From: Thiocystis violacea
GTDB taxonomy: Bacteria; Pseudomonadota; Gammaproteobacteria; Chromatiales; Chromatiaceae
Direction: 5' to 3'
Assembly: GCF_016583565.1 (NCBI RefSeq)
Contig: NZ_NRRF01000013.1
Location: 56,068-120,067 of the forward strand
DNA: 64,000 nucleotides
The stretch's first letter is position 1; each line of letters opens with the position of its first letter. The translations under genes and the position numbers were made by a program. Positions 1 through 8,449 of the stretch are shown piece by piece. A model generated the notes under the pieces. It saw only the letters and a program-made list of their open reading frames with translations. It made no database searches and was not told the origin of the DNA.

Positions 1-4
1 CAAC

Positions 5-18
5 GGGGCCGAAGCCCC
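5..18 (-). terminator. GC hairpin downstream of ppiB
   Basis: GGGGC and GCCCC pair around a CGAA tetraloop, about 30 bases past the ppiB stop. The tract that would follow on the minus strand lies outside the window, so no U-run can be checked. It is plausible as an intrinsic terminator but unproven. Confidence 0.35.
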
Positions 19-48
19 GGCGGGTCATCGCAGACCGAGTCTCGCCCG

Positions 49-537
49 TCAGTCGATGATCTCGGCCTTCTCGATGATCACATCCTCGGCCGGGACATCC
101 TGATGCCCGTTGCGGGTGCCCGTCTTGACGGCCTTGATGGCCTCGACCGTCTCCATGCCTTCGACAACCTTGCCGAAGACGCAGTAGCCCCAGCCGTCCT
201 GCCCGGGATAGTCCAGGAAATCGTTGTTCGAGACATTGATGAAGAACTGCGAGGACGCGGAGTGCGGTTCCATGGTGCGGGCCATGGCGATGCTGCCGGT
301 GACGTTCTTCAGGCCATTCTTGGCTTCGTTCTCGATGGGCGCCCGTGTCGGCTTGGCGTTGAAGTCCGGCGTCATGCCGCCGCCCTGGATCATGAAGCCG
401 CTGATCACGCGGTGGAACAGGGTTCCGTCATAGTGTCCGTCGCGCACGTATTGCTCGAAGTTGGCACAGGTTTTCGGTGCCTTCTCGGCGTCGAGCTCGA
501 TGAGGATATCGCCGTGATTGGTGGTGAGTTTGATCAT
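49..537 (-). CDS. ppiB: Peptidyl-prolyl cis-trans isomerase B (cyclophilin)
   Basis: A 162-residue single-domain cyclophilin, the usual length for cytoplasmic PpiB, which isomerises X-Pro bonds during protein folding. The family signatures are clear: [14 protein letters not shown] in the first third (catalytic Arg in FHR), the SASSQFFI core strand, and a [16 protein letters not shown] segment near the end. There is no signal peptide, so it should be the cytoplasmic form rather than periplasmic PpiA. It is divergent from cysS, the pairing often seen in gammaproteobacteria, and the roughly 180 bases between the two starts must carry both promoters. Confidence 0.95.
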   Translation of the reverse strand: MIKLTTNHGDILIELDAEKAPKTCANFEQYVRDGHYDGTLFHRVISGFMIQGGGMTPDFNAKPTRAPIENEAKNGLKNVTGSIAMARTMEPHSASSQFFINVSNNDFLDYPGQDGWGYCVFGKVVEGMETVEAIKAVKTGTRNGHQDVPAEDVIIEKAEIID

Positions 538-715
538 GGGATGCTTCCAGAATGGGGGTTGAGCCCGCCCGAAGGGCAGGCGAGGACTGAGGATGATGCC
601 AAAGTGCGCCTATGGTAAGGACTTCGGCGCAACCGCGAAAGGCGCGATCACCAGATGGGAGGTGCCTTTGCTAAAATGGGCGTTTTCTCTCAGCCGGTCG
701 AAATCCAAGCGCCAG

Positions 716-2101
716 ATGCTACAAATCTATAACAGCCTGACCCGTCAGAAGGAAGTCTTTCAGCCCATCGAGCCCGGTCAGGTGCGGATGTATGTGTGCG
801 GCATGACGGTCTACGACTACTGCCACCTCGGGCACGCGCGGGTGATGGTGGTGTTCGACGTGGTCTACCGTTATCTCCGCTCGCTCGGCTATGCGGTGAC
901 CTACATCCGCAACATCACCGACATCGATGACAAGATCATCCGCCGCGCCAACGAGAATGCCGAGCCCTTCGCCGCGCTGACCGAGCGATTCATCGCCGCC
1001 ATGCACGAGGACTCCGACGCGCTCGGCGTCCTGCCGCCCACGGACGAGCCAAGGGCGACTGACCACATGGGCGAGATCCTCCAGATGGTCGCCACGCTGG
1101 TCGAGAAGGGGCTGGCGTACGAGGCGGGCAACGGTGATGTCTACTTCGCCGTCGGCCGCTTTCAAGGCTATGGCAAGCTCTCCGGCAAGGATCCGCAAGA
1201 CCTGCGCGCCGGGTCGCGCGTCGAGGTCGGCGAGGCCAAGCGCGACCCCCTGGACTTTGCCCTGTGGAAGGCCGCGAAGCCGGACGAACCCGCTTGGGAC
1301 TCGCCCTGGGGACTTGGCCGACCCGGCTGGCACATCGAGTGCTCCGCCATGAGCACCTGCGCACTCGGGAATCACTTCGACATCCACGGTGGCGGGGCCG
1401 ACCTCCAGTTTCCTCACCACGAGAACGAGATCGCCCAGTCCGAGGGGGCCACGGGTGAGCCCTTCGTCAACGTCTGGATGCACAATGGGTTCGTCCGGGT
1501 CAACGAAGAGAAGATGTCGAAGTCCCTGGGCAACTTCTTCACCGTGCGCGAGATCCTGCAGCGCTACCGGCCGGAGGAGGTCCGCTATTTCATCCTGACC
1601 AGCCAGTACCGCAGTCCGCTCAACTACGACGACGAGCACTTGCAGAACGCGCGCGGGGCCTTGACCCGCATCTATACGGCGCTGCGCGGCCTGCCGGAGT
1701 CATCGCCCGCCCATGGCGATGCCTTTCGCGAGCGTTTCAGCGCGGCCATGGACGACGACTTCAATACGCCGGAGGCGCTGGCCGTGCTCTTCGATCTGGT
1801 GCGCGAGATCAATCGGATCCGCAACGACGACCCGCTCCGCGCGGCCGCCCTGGGTGCGCAGCTGCGCGCACTCGGTGGTGTCTTGGGAATTTTGCAGGAC
1901 GACGCCGAGGCGTTCCTGCGTGGAGACTCAAAGGCCGGCGCGCTTCAGGACGCCGAGATCGATGACCTGATCGCGCAGCGCAAGGCCGCTCGGGCCGCCA
2001 AGAACTGGGCGGAGGCCGACCGCATCCGAGACCTCCTCACCGAATCCGGCATCCTGCTCGAAGACGGGTCGCAAGGCACCGCTTGGCGCCGCGGCGCCTG
2101 A
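716..2101 (+). CDS. cysS: Cysteinyl-tRNA synthetase
   Basis: A class I aminoacyl-tRNA synthetase charging tRNA-Cys, 461 residues from the chosen ATG, which matches the E. coli enzyme. An in-frame upstream extension of 41 residues exists, but proteins of this family begin at [10 protein letters not shown], so the internal start was taken. Visible motifs are the zinc Cys in YVCGMTVYD, the HLGH nucleotide-binding motif right after it, WHIECSAMS and [15 protein letters not shown] (further zinc and adenylate-site residues), and KMSKSLGN. The anticodon-binding helical region fills the C-terminal third. It is intact. Confidence 0.97.
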   Translation: MLQIYNSLTRQKEVFQPIEPGQVRMYVCGMTVYDYCHLGHARVMVVFDVVYRYLRSLGYAVTYIRNITDIDDKIIRRANENAEPFAALTERFIAAMHEDSDALGVLPPTDEPRATDHMGEILQMVATLVEKGLAYEAGNGDVYFAVGRFQGYGKLSGKDPQDLRAGSRVEVGEAKRDPLDFALWKAAKPDEPAWDSPWGLGRPGWHIECSAMSTCALGNHFDIHGGGADLQFPHHENEIAQSEGATGEPFVNVWMHNGFVRVNEEKMSKSLGNFFTVREILQRYRPEEVRYFILTSQYRSPLNYDDEHLQNARGALTRIYTALRGLPESSPAHGDAFRERFSAAMDDDFNTPEALAVLFDLVREINRIRNDDPLRAAALGAQLRALGGVLGILQDDAEAFLRGDSKAGALQDAEIDDLIAQRKAARAAKNWAEADRIRDLLTESGILLEDGSQGTAWRRGA

Positions 2102-2215
2102 TGGCCTCAAGACCGGCGTGCACCGGTCTCCAGCCAGGCTGACGGATGCGCGCGTCGATGCCGAGCGCGTGTGCGGTATCGATCAGGACGAGGGATGCGT
2201 CGGCCACCGGCCCCT

Positions 2216-2623
2216 TCACACCGTCTTGGGCGGTAGCCGCTCCTCCCGTGGAGGGCCGCATAGGGGGGTCACCAAGTCGAAGATCGGCGGGTCTGTTTTG
2301 TTGGGCCAGGTGTCGTCCAGGGCCGGACGGATCGGCTCCGAGGTCGCGCCCTGACTCGCCGGCGTACCGCCGGCGCGCTCTGCGATTCTCTGGGTTGCCA
2401 GTTGAAGCAGGTGCTCGGCGAGCTGGCTTCGCCGCAGGGCCAATGAGCGAACCAGGTCGCGGCGCGCAGCCCCGAGATCGTCGCGTGCCAAGCCGCGGAT
2501 GCCCCTCGCGAGTGCCTGCTCGGCGGCCTGCTCGGCCGCGATGAGCAAGCCGAGATCCATGCCGCAACGCCGACAGACCTCGGCGTCGCTGGTTCGGGCG
2601 GAGCAGTTGGGGCAGCGCTCCAT
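2216..2623 (-). CDS. Small zinc-ribbon protein of the accessory Hsp70 operon
   Basis: 135 residues. The N-terminus has a rubredoxin-like zinc knuckle, CPNC followed by CRRC at about residues 4-20. An Ala/Leu/Arg-rich helical stretch (about 25-80) and a low-complexity Pro-rich tail follow. Its ATG overlaps the Hsp70 stop codon (TGATG), so translation is probably coupled. I do not recognise a named family. The context suggests a structural or substrate-binding partner of the Hsp70 machine. The exact C-terminus is uncertain because another frame stays open downstream. Confidence 0.7.
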   Translation of the reverse strand: MERCPNCSARTSDAEVCRRCGMDLGLLIAAEQAAEQALARGIRGLARDDLGAARRDLVRSLALRRSQLAEHLLQLATQRIAERAGGTPASQGATSEPIRPALDDTWPNKTDPPIFDLVTPLCGPPREERLPPKTV

Positions 2624-4368
2624 CAGGACTCGAGATAGTAGATGAGATCGGAGAGCGCGCTCATGGCCGCTTCGATCGCGCTGAAGTCGCCGCCGTCGAG
2701 CGCGTCCTTGAGTCCTTCGGTCAGGTCGACCAGATCCTCGCGGTCCTCGGGATTGGTCGTTTCCATCAGCCGCTCGGCCTTCTCGATCAGCGCCTGGGCC
2801 TGGACGGATTCACGGTGCTCGGTGGTAACGTCGCGGGCTTCTCCTTCGATCAGGCTGGACAGGCGCTCGCGGGCGGCATCGAGCGCTTGGCCCTCGAAAC
2901 GGGCCGTGGCGTTGTCGATGGTGATGCGTTGTTCGAGCCCGGTGCTCTTTTCGCGCGCCGTGACCTGGAGGATGCCGTTCAGGTCGAGCGAGAAGGTGGT
3001 CAGGATGATGTTGCCGGCCGGCACCTTCTTGAGCCCTTCGATGCGGAAGGAGCCGATTTCGCTGTTGTTGAGCGCGTCCGGATCCTCGCCCTGATAGACA
3101 CGAATCTCGATGATCTGCTGGTCGTCGTAGAGGGTCTCGAAGGCTTCGGTCTTGGTGACGGGGATCGGGGTGTTCTTGCGGATCAGCGGGATGAAGGTGT
3201 AGGGGTAGGGCTCGCCGTTGAGCAGGCTCATGGCACTGGTGCCGAAGGTGTAGGGGGTGATGTCCACCAGCACGCTCGAGACTTGCTCGCCGGAAATGAC
3301 GGCGGCTTGAATGGCGGCGCCCGCGGCGACGCAGAGGTCTGGGTCGACCTCCGCGCGTGGCTGCATGCCGAGCGCCTCCTCGAGCCGCTTCTGGATCAAT
3401 GGCGTGCGTGTCGCGCCGCCGACCAGCAGGACCTCGTCGATGTCCGAGACGGCCAGCGCGGCGCTCTTCAGGGCGATGTGCACGGCCTCCAGGGTCTGGT
3501 CGATGTAGGGCGTGATCAGCTCCTCGTAGACTTCGCGGTCGATCTCCAGCGCGAGATTCACCGGGCTGCCGTCCTGCTCCAGCAGATACTCTTCTTCGAT
3601 GCGTGCGTAGGGCTGGTCGCTCAGTGCGATCTTGGCGTTCTCGCAGGCGCGCACGATGCGCGCCATGGCGGCGCGGTGGTCGCTGGGGTCGGCGCCCTTG
3701 GTCTCTTTGAGGTGATTGAGAACGTGCTGGACCAGCTTGGCGTCGAAGTCGTCGCCGCCGAGGTGGTTGTCGCCGTGGCTCGCCAAGACCTCGGTGACGT
3801 CCTGGCTCAGGCGCACGACGGAGACGTCGAAGGTCCCGCCGCCCAGGTCGTAGACCAGAATGGTCTTGGCGGTCTCATGATCCGCCTCGTAGGCGAGGGC
3901 GGCGGCGGTCGGCTCGTTGATGATGCGCACCACCTCCAGCCCCGCCAGCTGCCCGGCGTCCCGGGTCGCCTGGCGCTGGGCGTCGGAGAAGTAGGCTGGC
4001 ACGGTGATGACGGCCTTGGAGACGGCCTGCCCAAGATGCTCCTCGGCCGCCCGCTTGAGCCGCTGCAGGATGAGGGCGGAGATCTCCTGGGGCTTGTAAC
4101 TCTGCTCGCCCATCTCGAGGCTGACGTCCTCGCCCATGCGGCGCTTGACGGAGCGCACCGTGCGCTCGGGGTAGAGGACGTACTGATTACGTGCCGTGTG
4201 TCCGACGAGCAGGCTTCCATCGTCGGCGATGCCGACCACCGACGGCAGGATCTTCGAGCCGTCGATCTCGATGATGTGTGTGCGTCCGCCCTGGACGACG
4301 GCGACTTCGGAGTTGGTGGTTCCTAGGTCGATGCCGATGATGATGTCGCTAGATGTCTTGGCTTCCAA
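2623..4368 (-). CDS. Hsp70 family chaperone (DnaK/HscC-like)
   Basis: An Hsp70 ATPase of 581 residues, shorter than housekeeping DnaK (about 638) and closer to specialised paralogs such as HscC. The nucleotide-binding domain shows the phosphate-1 motif IGIDLGTTNSEVAV at the N-terminus, VPAYFSDAQRQATRDAG, NEPTAAALAYE and the phosphate-2 motif YDLGGGTFDVSVV. VGGATRTPLI marks the adenosine site. The VLVDITPYTFG segment leads into the substrate-binding domain, and a shortened helical lid ends the protein. The genes around it encode GrpE-like, J-like and TPR proteins, so this is a self-contained accessory chaperone set rather than the main dnaK-dnaJ locus. Confidence 0.93.
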   Translation of the reverse strand: MEAKTSSDIIIGIDLGTTNSEVAVVQGGRTHIIEIDGSKILPSVVGIADDGSLLVGHTARNQYVLYPERTVRSVKRRMGEDVSLEMGEQSYKPQEISALILQRLKRAAEEHLGQAVSKAVITVPAYFSDAQRQATRDAGQLAGLEVVRIINEPTAAALAYEADHETAKTILVYDLGGGTFDVSVVRLSQDVTEVLASHGDNHLGGDDFDAKLVQHVLNHLKETKGADPSDHRAAMARIVRACENAKIALSDQPYARIEEEYLLEQDGSPVNLALEIDREVYEELITPYIDQTLEAVHIALKSAALAVSDIDEVLLVGGATRTPLIQKRLEEALGMQPRAEVDPDLCVAAGAAIQAAVISGEQVSSVLVDITPYTFGTSAMSLLNGEPYPYTFIPLIRKNTPIPVTKTEAFETLYDDQQIIEIRVYQGEDPDALNNSEIGSFRIEGLKKVPAGNIILTTFSLDLNGILQVTAREKSTGLEQRITIDNATARFEGQALDAARERLSSLIEGEARDVTTEHRESVQAQALIEKAERLMETTNPEDREDLVDLTEGLKDALDGGDFSAIEAAMSALSDLIYYLES

Positions 4369-4588
4369 AGTCGTGTCTTCCGGGTTGAGAGATGTGTGAT
4401 CAGCGTTGGCGGTGAATGCGTGGGCTGCGCGTGGTCAGCCTCGGGAGGGGGCGCTCAGGACCTCAAGGACTTCAGGGACTCCAAGGACTTCGAGAAACGC
4501 CAAGGCTTGGGTGGGCGATCCTGTGCGCGGCTCAGTGCGTGTTGTCGCTGGGTCGGTGCCCAGGAGTCCTGCGTGCTCGAGCGCAAGC

Positions 4589-5287
4589 TCAGTTGTTCAG
4601 ATGCGGTCGCGTATCCGCCTTGGTCGTGCTGGGCCGGTTGACTACGACCTCGGCCGCGCGCAGTAGTGCGTCCTCATGCAGGAAGCCCTTGCGCAGCTCG
4701 GCGACGACATGCCCCTCGGGGAGCTTGGGATTCTGGGCGAGTTCGGCGGCGTGCATGGTCCGGGGGTCGAAGGGACGACCCACGACGGTCAAGGGTCTCA
4801 CGCCGCGCCGGGTCAGGCTTTCTTCCAGCCGGCGCAGATTCATGGCCAGTCCCTCCGCCATGGAGCTGACGAAGCGCTTGGCGCGGCGCCGCCCGAGCCA
4901 GCCGGGTCGAAAACGCAGCGCCTGCTCATGACCGGCTTCCAACCTGTCGCGCAGATCCAGCAGTTCGAGTAGCAGATCCTTCTGGGCGCGCTTGTCCGCC
5001 GCCCGCTCGGCCTCGCGCCGTCGGTCACGCTCTTCCTCCAGACGCGCCTCGCGCTCGCGCAGGCTGTCGAAGAGGTCGCGGAACTGGTCCAGCGCGCTCT
5101 TGACCTGGCGGGACTCCAGCTTGACCTCACTCTTGAGCGCGGCAAGCTCCGCGAGCAGGGTGAAGAGATCGGGTCCTGCCGCGGCGTTCGGTTCGCTCTG
5201 GCTCTCGTCGCTGTCTTCCCATTCGGCGGCCCGGTCGAGATAGGCGCGGAAATCCGCCGTGAGCTGCGCTTTGACGGCTTCGTCCAT
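4589..5287 (-). CDS. GrpE-like nucleotide exchange factor
   Basis: 232 residues. A long charged coiled coil (about 45-115) leads into the compact GrpE beta domain. The conserved end shows as GVRPLTVVGRPFDPRTMHA, then a Glu-rich strand (VVAELRKGF) and a VVVNRP strand. GrpE proteins release ADP from Hsp70, and this one presumably serves the Hsp70 encoded 220 bases downstream. It starts at an ATG overlapping the stop of the J-like gene by one base. It is longer and more divergent than canonical GrpE, in keeping with a dedicated paralog. Confidence 0.85.
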   Translation of the reverse strand: MDEAVKAQLTADFRAYLDRAAEWEDSDESQSEPNAAAGPDLFTLLAELAALKSEVKLESRQVKSALDQFRDLFDSLREREARLEEERDRRREAERAADKRAQKDLLLELLDLRDRLEAGHEQALRFRPGWLGRRRAKRFVSSMAEGLAMNLRRLEESLTRRGVRPLTVVGRPFDPRTMHAAELAQNPKLPEGHVVAELRKGFLHEDALLRAAEVVVNRPSTTKADTRPHLNN

Positions 5288-5580
5288 CAGTCATCCCCGC
5301 GGAGCAGGGCTTCGAAGAGCGCGGGCTCGGGGCGCCGCGTGGGCCCTACCGGCGCGATTCGGTCGAGCAGGTCCGCCGGTTCCGGCGGGGTGACGTCGAA
5401 GAGTCGATAGCCGATCCTGTCGCGCTGGGTGCGCAGTCGCTCGTAGGCGGCGCGTAGCGCTTGGAAACGCTCGGCGTCCCGCTCGGGCGGGCAGCGCTTG
5501 ATGCCCTCCAGGTAGGCCTTCTCGACCATGGCGTCGTCGGCGTCTTCCGCGATGCCGAGGATGAGGTAGGGGTCTCTCAT
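5287..5580 (-). CDS. J-domain-like protein lacking the HPD motif
   Basis: 97 residues. The opening MRDPYLILGIAEDADDAMVEKAY is a typical J-domain helix I/II pattern, and FQALRAAYERLRTQRDRIGY matches helices III-IV. Where a J-domain has His-Pro-Asp, this protein reads CPPERD, so the triad that stimulates Hsp70 ATPase is absent. It overlaps the TPR gene upstream by ATGA and grpE downstream by one base, so the three genes are tightly coupled. It may be a docking module or an inhibitory J-like protein. The short tail has no zinc-finger or substrate domain. Confidence 0.75.
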   Translation of the reverse strand: MRDPYLILGIAEDADDAMVEKAYLEGIKRCPPERDAERFQALRAAYERLRTQRDRIGYRLFDVTPPEPADLLDRIAPVGPTRRPEPALFEALLRGDD

Positions 5581-8156
5581 GAGAACAGATCCTCTGGCAT
5601 GGGCGGATCCTCGTCGTTGGGCTTCTTGGCGGCCTTTGGCTTGGGTGTCCGACGGTTGCCTTTCGGTGGTGATGGCGGGGGCATGGGTAGCCCGTCGAAG
5701 TCGATGCGACTCTCGAGTTCCTCGAACATGGCGATCAGCATGTCGATGATGGCCTCCTCACCCGATTCGCGGGCGGCCGTCTTGAGCTCGCGTCTGATCG
5801 CCGGCGGTGCGTTGGAGAGTTCCAGGGCCTTGTCCAGGCCGACCAGTTCGATCAGCGCCACCAATGCATCCTTGGCACCAAGATCGAGCTCTGGGGGGAA
5901 GTCCGGCTCGTCGTCCAGAGGTGGGAGGTCGAAGGGATTCGAGAAGCGGCCGAAGGGGCCGACCGACTGGCTGATGACGTCTTGGATGCGCAGGGCGGTT
6001 CGGGTATCGCCTTCGCTGCGGGCGCGGTTCAGGGCGATTTCCAGGTCGAAGAAGTCCTGACCGTAAGTGTTGGAACAGCCGTGTGGGTATTTCGCCTCGA
6101 AGGCGTGGAGCTGAAAGAGCGGCGCGCCCCGCCAACGTTTGAGCGCGGCACGTGCCGCCTTGTCGCGGGCCGCATCGAGCTTGGCGCGCTTCAGTGTCTC
6201 ACAGGCGGATTCCATGTCGCCGCGCGCCAGCTTCGACCAGTCGACCTTCGCGAGGAATTTCGCGAGGGCATCCCGCACCTTGATCGAGAGGGTGCCGCGA
6301 CCATCCAGGTACTGTTTGAGTCTGGCGAGTGCGCCGATCAGATCCCGCGGGTCTGGCTTGAGCACCTTGTGGAGCGCAAGCTGTTTGAACAGCTTCAAGG
6401 GACGCCAGCGCACGGGATCGCCGGCCAGGGTGAGGACGACCTGCGCGGTCAGTCCGCTGCCCAGGCGTTCGGCCAGGGCGCGGAGCTGGGCGAGGCCGGC
6501 GCTCTCATCCTGCGTCAGGCGGTTGAGACCCGAGAGGATGTCGAGCTGCTCGCGCGCGTGCTCGCCGCGCGCCCACTCCTGGGCGGCCTCCAGCTCTTTG
6601 CTTGCGAGGTCTGGGCGGAAGTTGAACATCTGCTTGCGGGCATGCGCCAGATGCGCCTCGACGAGCCGGTCGCGCACGCCGCTGTTGATGGGGTCGATCG
6701 CGAGGATGCGCCGCGCGAGGGTCGTCGCCTTCTTGAAGGCGCCGGAATCGATCGCGGCCTCCATGGTGGCGTTCAGCACGCGCATGTCGTCGGGCCAGCG
6801 CTCGCTCGCGGCGGCGAGCAGACGGCGCACGTCCTTGGCGCGGCCGCGCCCGCGATGGAAGGCGATCAGCCGCAGGTAGGTATCGCAGTCGTCCGGATCC
6901 CACTCCAGGCTTTGCTCGACACGCTCGGCGGTGACGTCTTCCTCTTCGGGCGGGGCGTCGCTCGCGCTCGGGTCCGCGCAGAGGACGTCGGCGATGCGAT
7001 CGGCTCGGCGCATGACCAGGGCGACGCTCAAGCGCTGGGTTGGGTTGGCGTCCTCTTGTCTGTAGTCGAGCCTGAGGCGCTCGGCGAGCAGTCCCCAGGT
7101 GTCGGTGATCTCCCAGGCCGCGTCCGTCTGCTCGGTCGCCCAGCAGCGGATCAGGAGTGCTTCACGCGGGGAGGCGGGTGGTGCGCCGATCGACGGCAGC
7201 CATTGGAGGCTGCTGGGGTAATGCTGAACGAGGAGTCGCAATCCCTTTTGGCGCGCCCAGTCCTCGCCCAACTGGGCGCGGTGCTTGTGCAGGAAGCGCA
7301 GAAACACATCCGCCGTGACGCCGGCCCCCAGAGGCCGGAGTTCGTCCAGAAAGGCGATGCGCTCCTGCGGCCAGCCGCGCAGCATGCAGGCGAAGCGGGC
7401 CTTGCTGCGGCCAGCCTTGAGGGCCTGGGTCAGAAAGGCCGACTCGGGGAGCAGCGCCAGCTCGGCCGCCTCCTTCAGCACCCGAAAGCCTGAGTCGGGG
7501 GCAATGCGCCCGAGCAGCTTGGCCGCCTCGGCCGGGCGCTCGGGCAGCAGCTGGAGGGCCTTCAGGATCTGAGCCAGGTCACGGTAGGGGGAGCGGAACG
7601 GGATCTCGCCCAGCGCCGCGCGCACGGCGGGCTCGTCTCCAGCGCAGTAGGCATTCAGGGCTGCACGGGCCGCGCCGGCTTGACGGCGGACAGAATCGTC
7701 GGCGGGCAAGCGATCGAGGGTGTCACTCTTGTCGGCCAATACCCGCGCCGCGATCAGACCGCGCAGACGCTCGCGGTCGGCGGGTCGCATCTCCTCGGCC
7801 TTGGCGAGTCTATCGAGGCAGGCATCGAAGCGTCCCAAGCGCAACAGCAGCGCCGCGTGGTCGGCGGCGGGCGGGACGTCGGGGCCCAAGGCCTCGCGGT
7901 TGTCCCACATGACCATCGCCTCCTTGAGCATGCCCTTCTCGGTCAGCTCGCCGGCGCGCCCGGCATAGGCATCCGCCAGGGCATCGCGCCACTCGGGTCT
8001 TGCCTCCTGCTTCAGCAACTGCTTGAAGCTGGCGATGGCATCTCGGAAGCGACCCGCGTCGAGTTCCGTGCGGGCCTGGTTCGCGAGGGCGTCAGGGGTG
8101 AGCGGCGACGACCGATGGCCAGCGCCCGCAACGCGCCGCTTCTGCTTCTTCGACAT
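5577..8156 (-). CDS. Large TPR/helical-repeat protein, first gene of the Hsp70 operon
   Basis: 859 residues from MSKKQKRR. An ATG 14 codons upstream exists but gives an unlikely leader. The N-terminus is basic and low-complexity. From about residue 20 the protein is built of helix-turn-helix repeats of TPR type, such as ARTELDAGRFRDAIASFKQL and HAALLLRLGRFDACLDRL, and more helical repeats run to about residue 770. The last 60 residues are Pro/Lys-rich. There is no signal peptide. As the lead gene of a TPR / J-like / GrpE / Hsp70 / zinc-ribbon operon it probably scaffolds the chaperone or selects clients. I cannot assign a precise function. Confidence 0.8.
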   Translation of the reverse strand: MSKKQKRRVAGAGHRSSPLTPDALANQARTELDAGRFRDAIASFKQLLKQEARPEWRDALADAYAGRAGELTEKGMLKEAMVMWDNREALGPDVPPAADHAALLLRLGRFDACLDRLAKAEEMRPADRERLRGLIAARVLADKSDTLDRLPADDSVRRQAGAARAALNAYCAGDEPAVRAALGEIPFRSPYRDLAQILKALQLLPERPAEAAKLLGRIAPDSGFRVLKEAAELALLPESAFLTQALKAGRSKARFACMLRGWPQERIAFLDELRPLGAGVTADVFLRFLHKHRAQLGEDWARQKGLRLLVQHYPSSLQWLPSIGAPPASPREALLIRCWATEQTDAAWEITDTWGLLAERLRLDYRQEDANPTQRLSVALVMRRADRIADVLCADPSASDAPPEEEDVTAERVEQSLEWDPDDCDTYLRLIAFHRGRGRAKDVRRLLAAASERWPDDMRVLNATMEAAIDSGAFKKATTLARRILAIDPINSGVRDRLVEAHLAHARKQMFNFRPDLASKELEAAQEWARGEHAREQLDILSGLNRLTQDESAGLAQLRALAERLGSGLTAQVVLTLAGDPVRWRPLKLFKQLALHKVLKPDPRDLIGALARLKQYLDGRGTLSIKVRDALAKFLAKVDWSKLARGDMESACETLKRAKLDAARDKAARAALKRWRGAPLFQLHAFEAKYPHGCSNTYGQDFFDLEIALNRARSEGDTRTALRIQDVISQSVGPFGRFSNPFDLPPLDDEPDFPPELDLGAKDALVALIELVGLDKALELSNAPPAIRRELKTAARESGEEAIIDMLIAMFEELESRIDFDGLPMPPPSPPKGNRRTPKPKAAKKPNDEDPPMPEDLFS

Positions 8157-8387
8157 AGGCGTTCTAGCTGAAATAGTGTGTAAAAAGGACGCCGCCATGG
8201 GCGGCGTCGCCGGTGATGCTGACCGCTAATTGTACCGCGATGGTCGCGTCTTGTCCGACCTCCAGGTCGATCCGCAGCTAGGCTCGACCCTTGGGAAATG
8301 GAGCCCTTTCGATTGAGTCCGAGCGGTCCGCCCGGGCCGCCTGACATTTCCAACTTGCAGTCGAGCCCCAACCGCGACGACGATGGC

Positions 8388-8433
8388 ACTGCCAACTGCC
8401 AACTGCCAACTGCCAACTGCCAACTGCCAACTG
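8388..8433. repeat. 7-bp tandem repeat (ACTGCCA)n before the ABC ATPase start
   Basis: Six perfect ACTGCCA units (8388-8429) plus a partial ACTG. It ends 16 bases before the TTG start of the ABC gene and takes the place of a normal ribosome-binding region. It is related by one base to the ACTGACA/CAGTTGT arrays elsewhere in the window. Confidence 0.95.
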
Positions 8434-8449
8434 ATGAGACCCCCCGACA

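Noticed and set aside
2102..2215. Frameshifted C-terminal extension of the zinc-ribbon protein (minus frame beginning VKGPVADASLVLIDTAHALG)
   Set aside because: The stretch reads protein-like but would need a frameshift and overlap the end of cysS. GC-rich antisense could explain it. An alignment with orthologs would decide.
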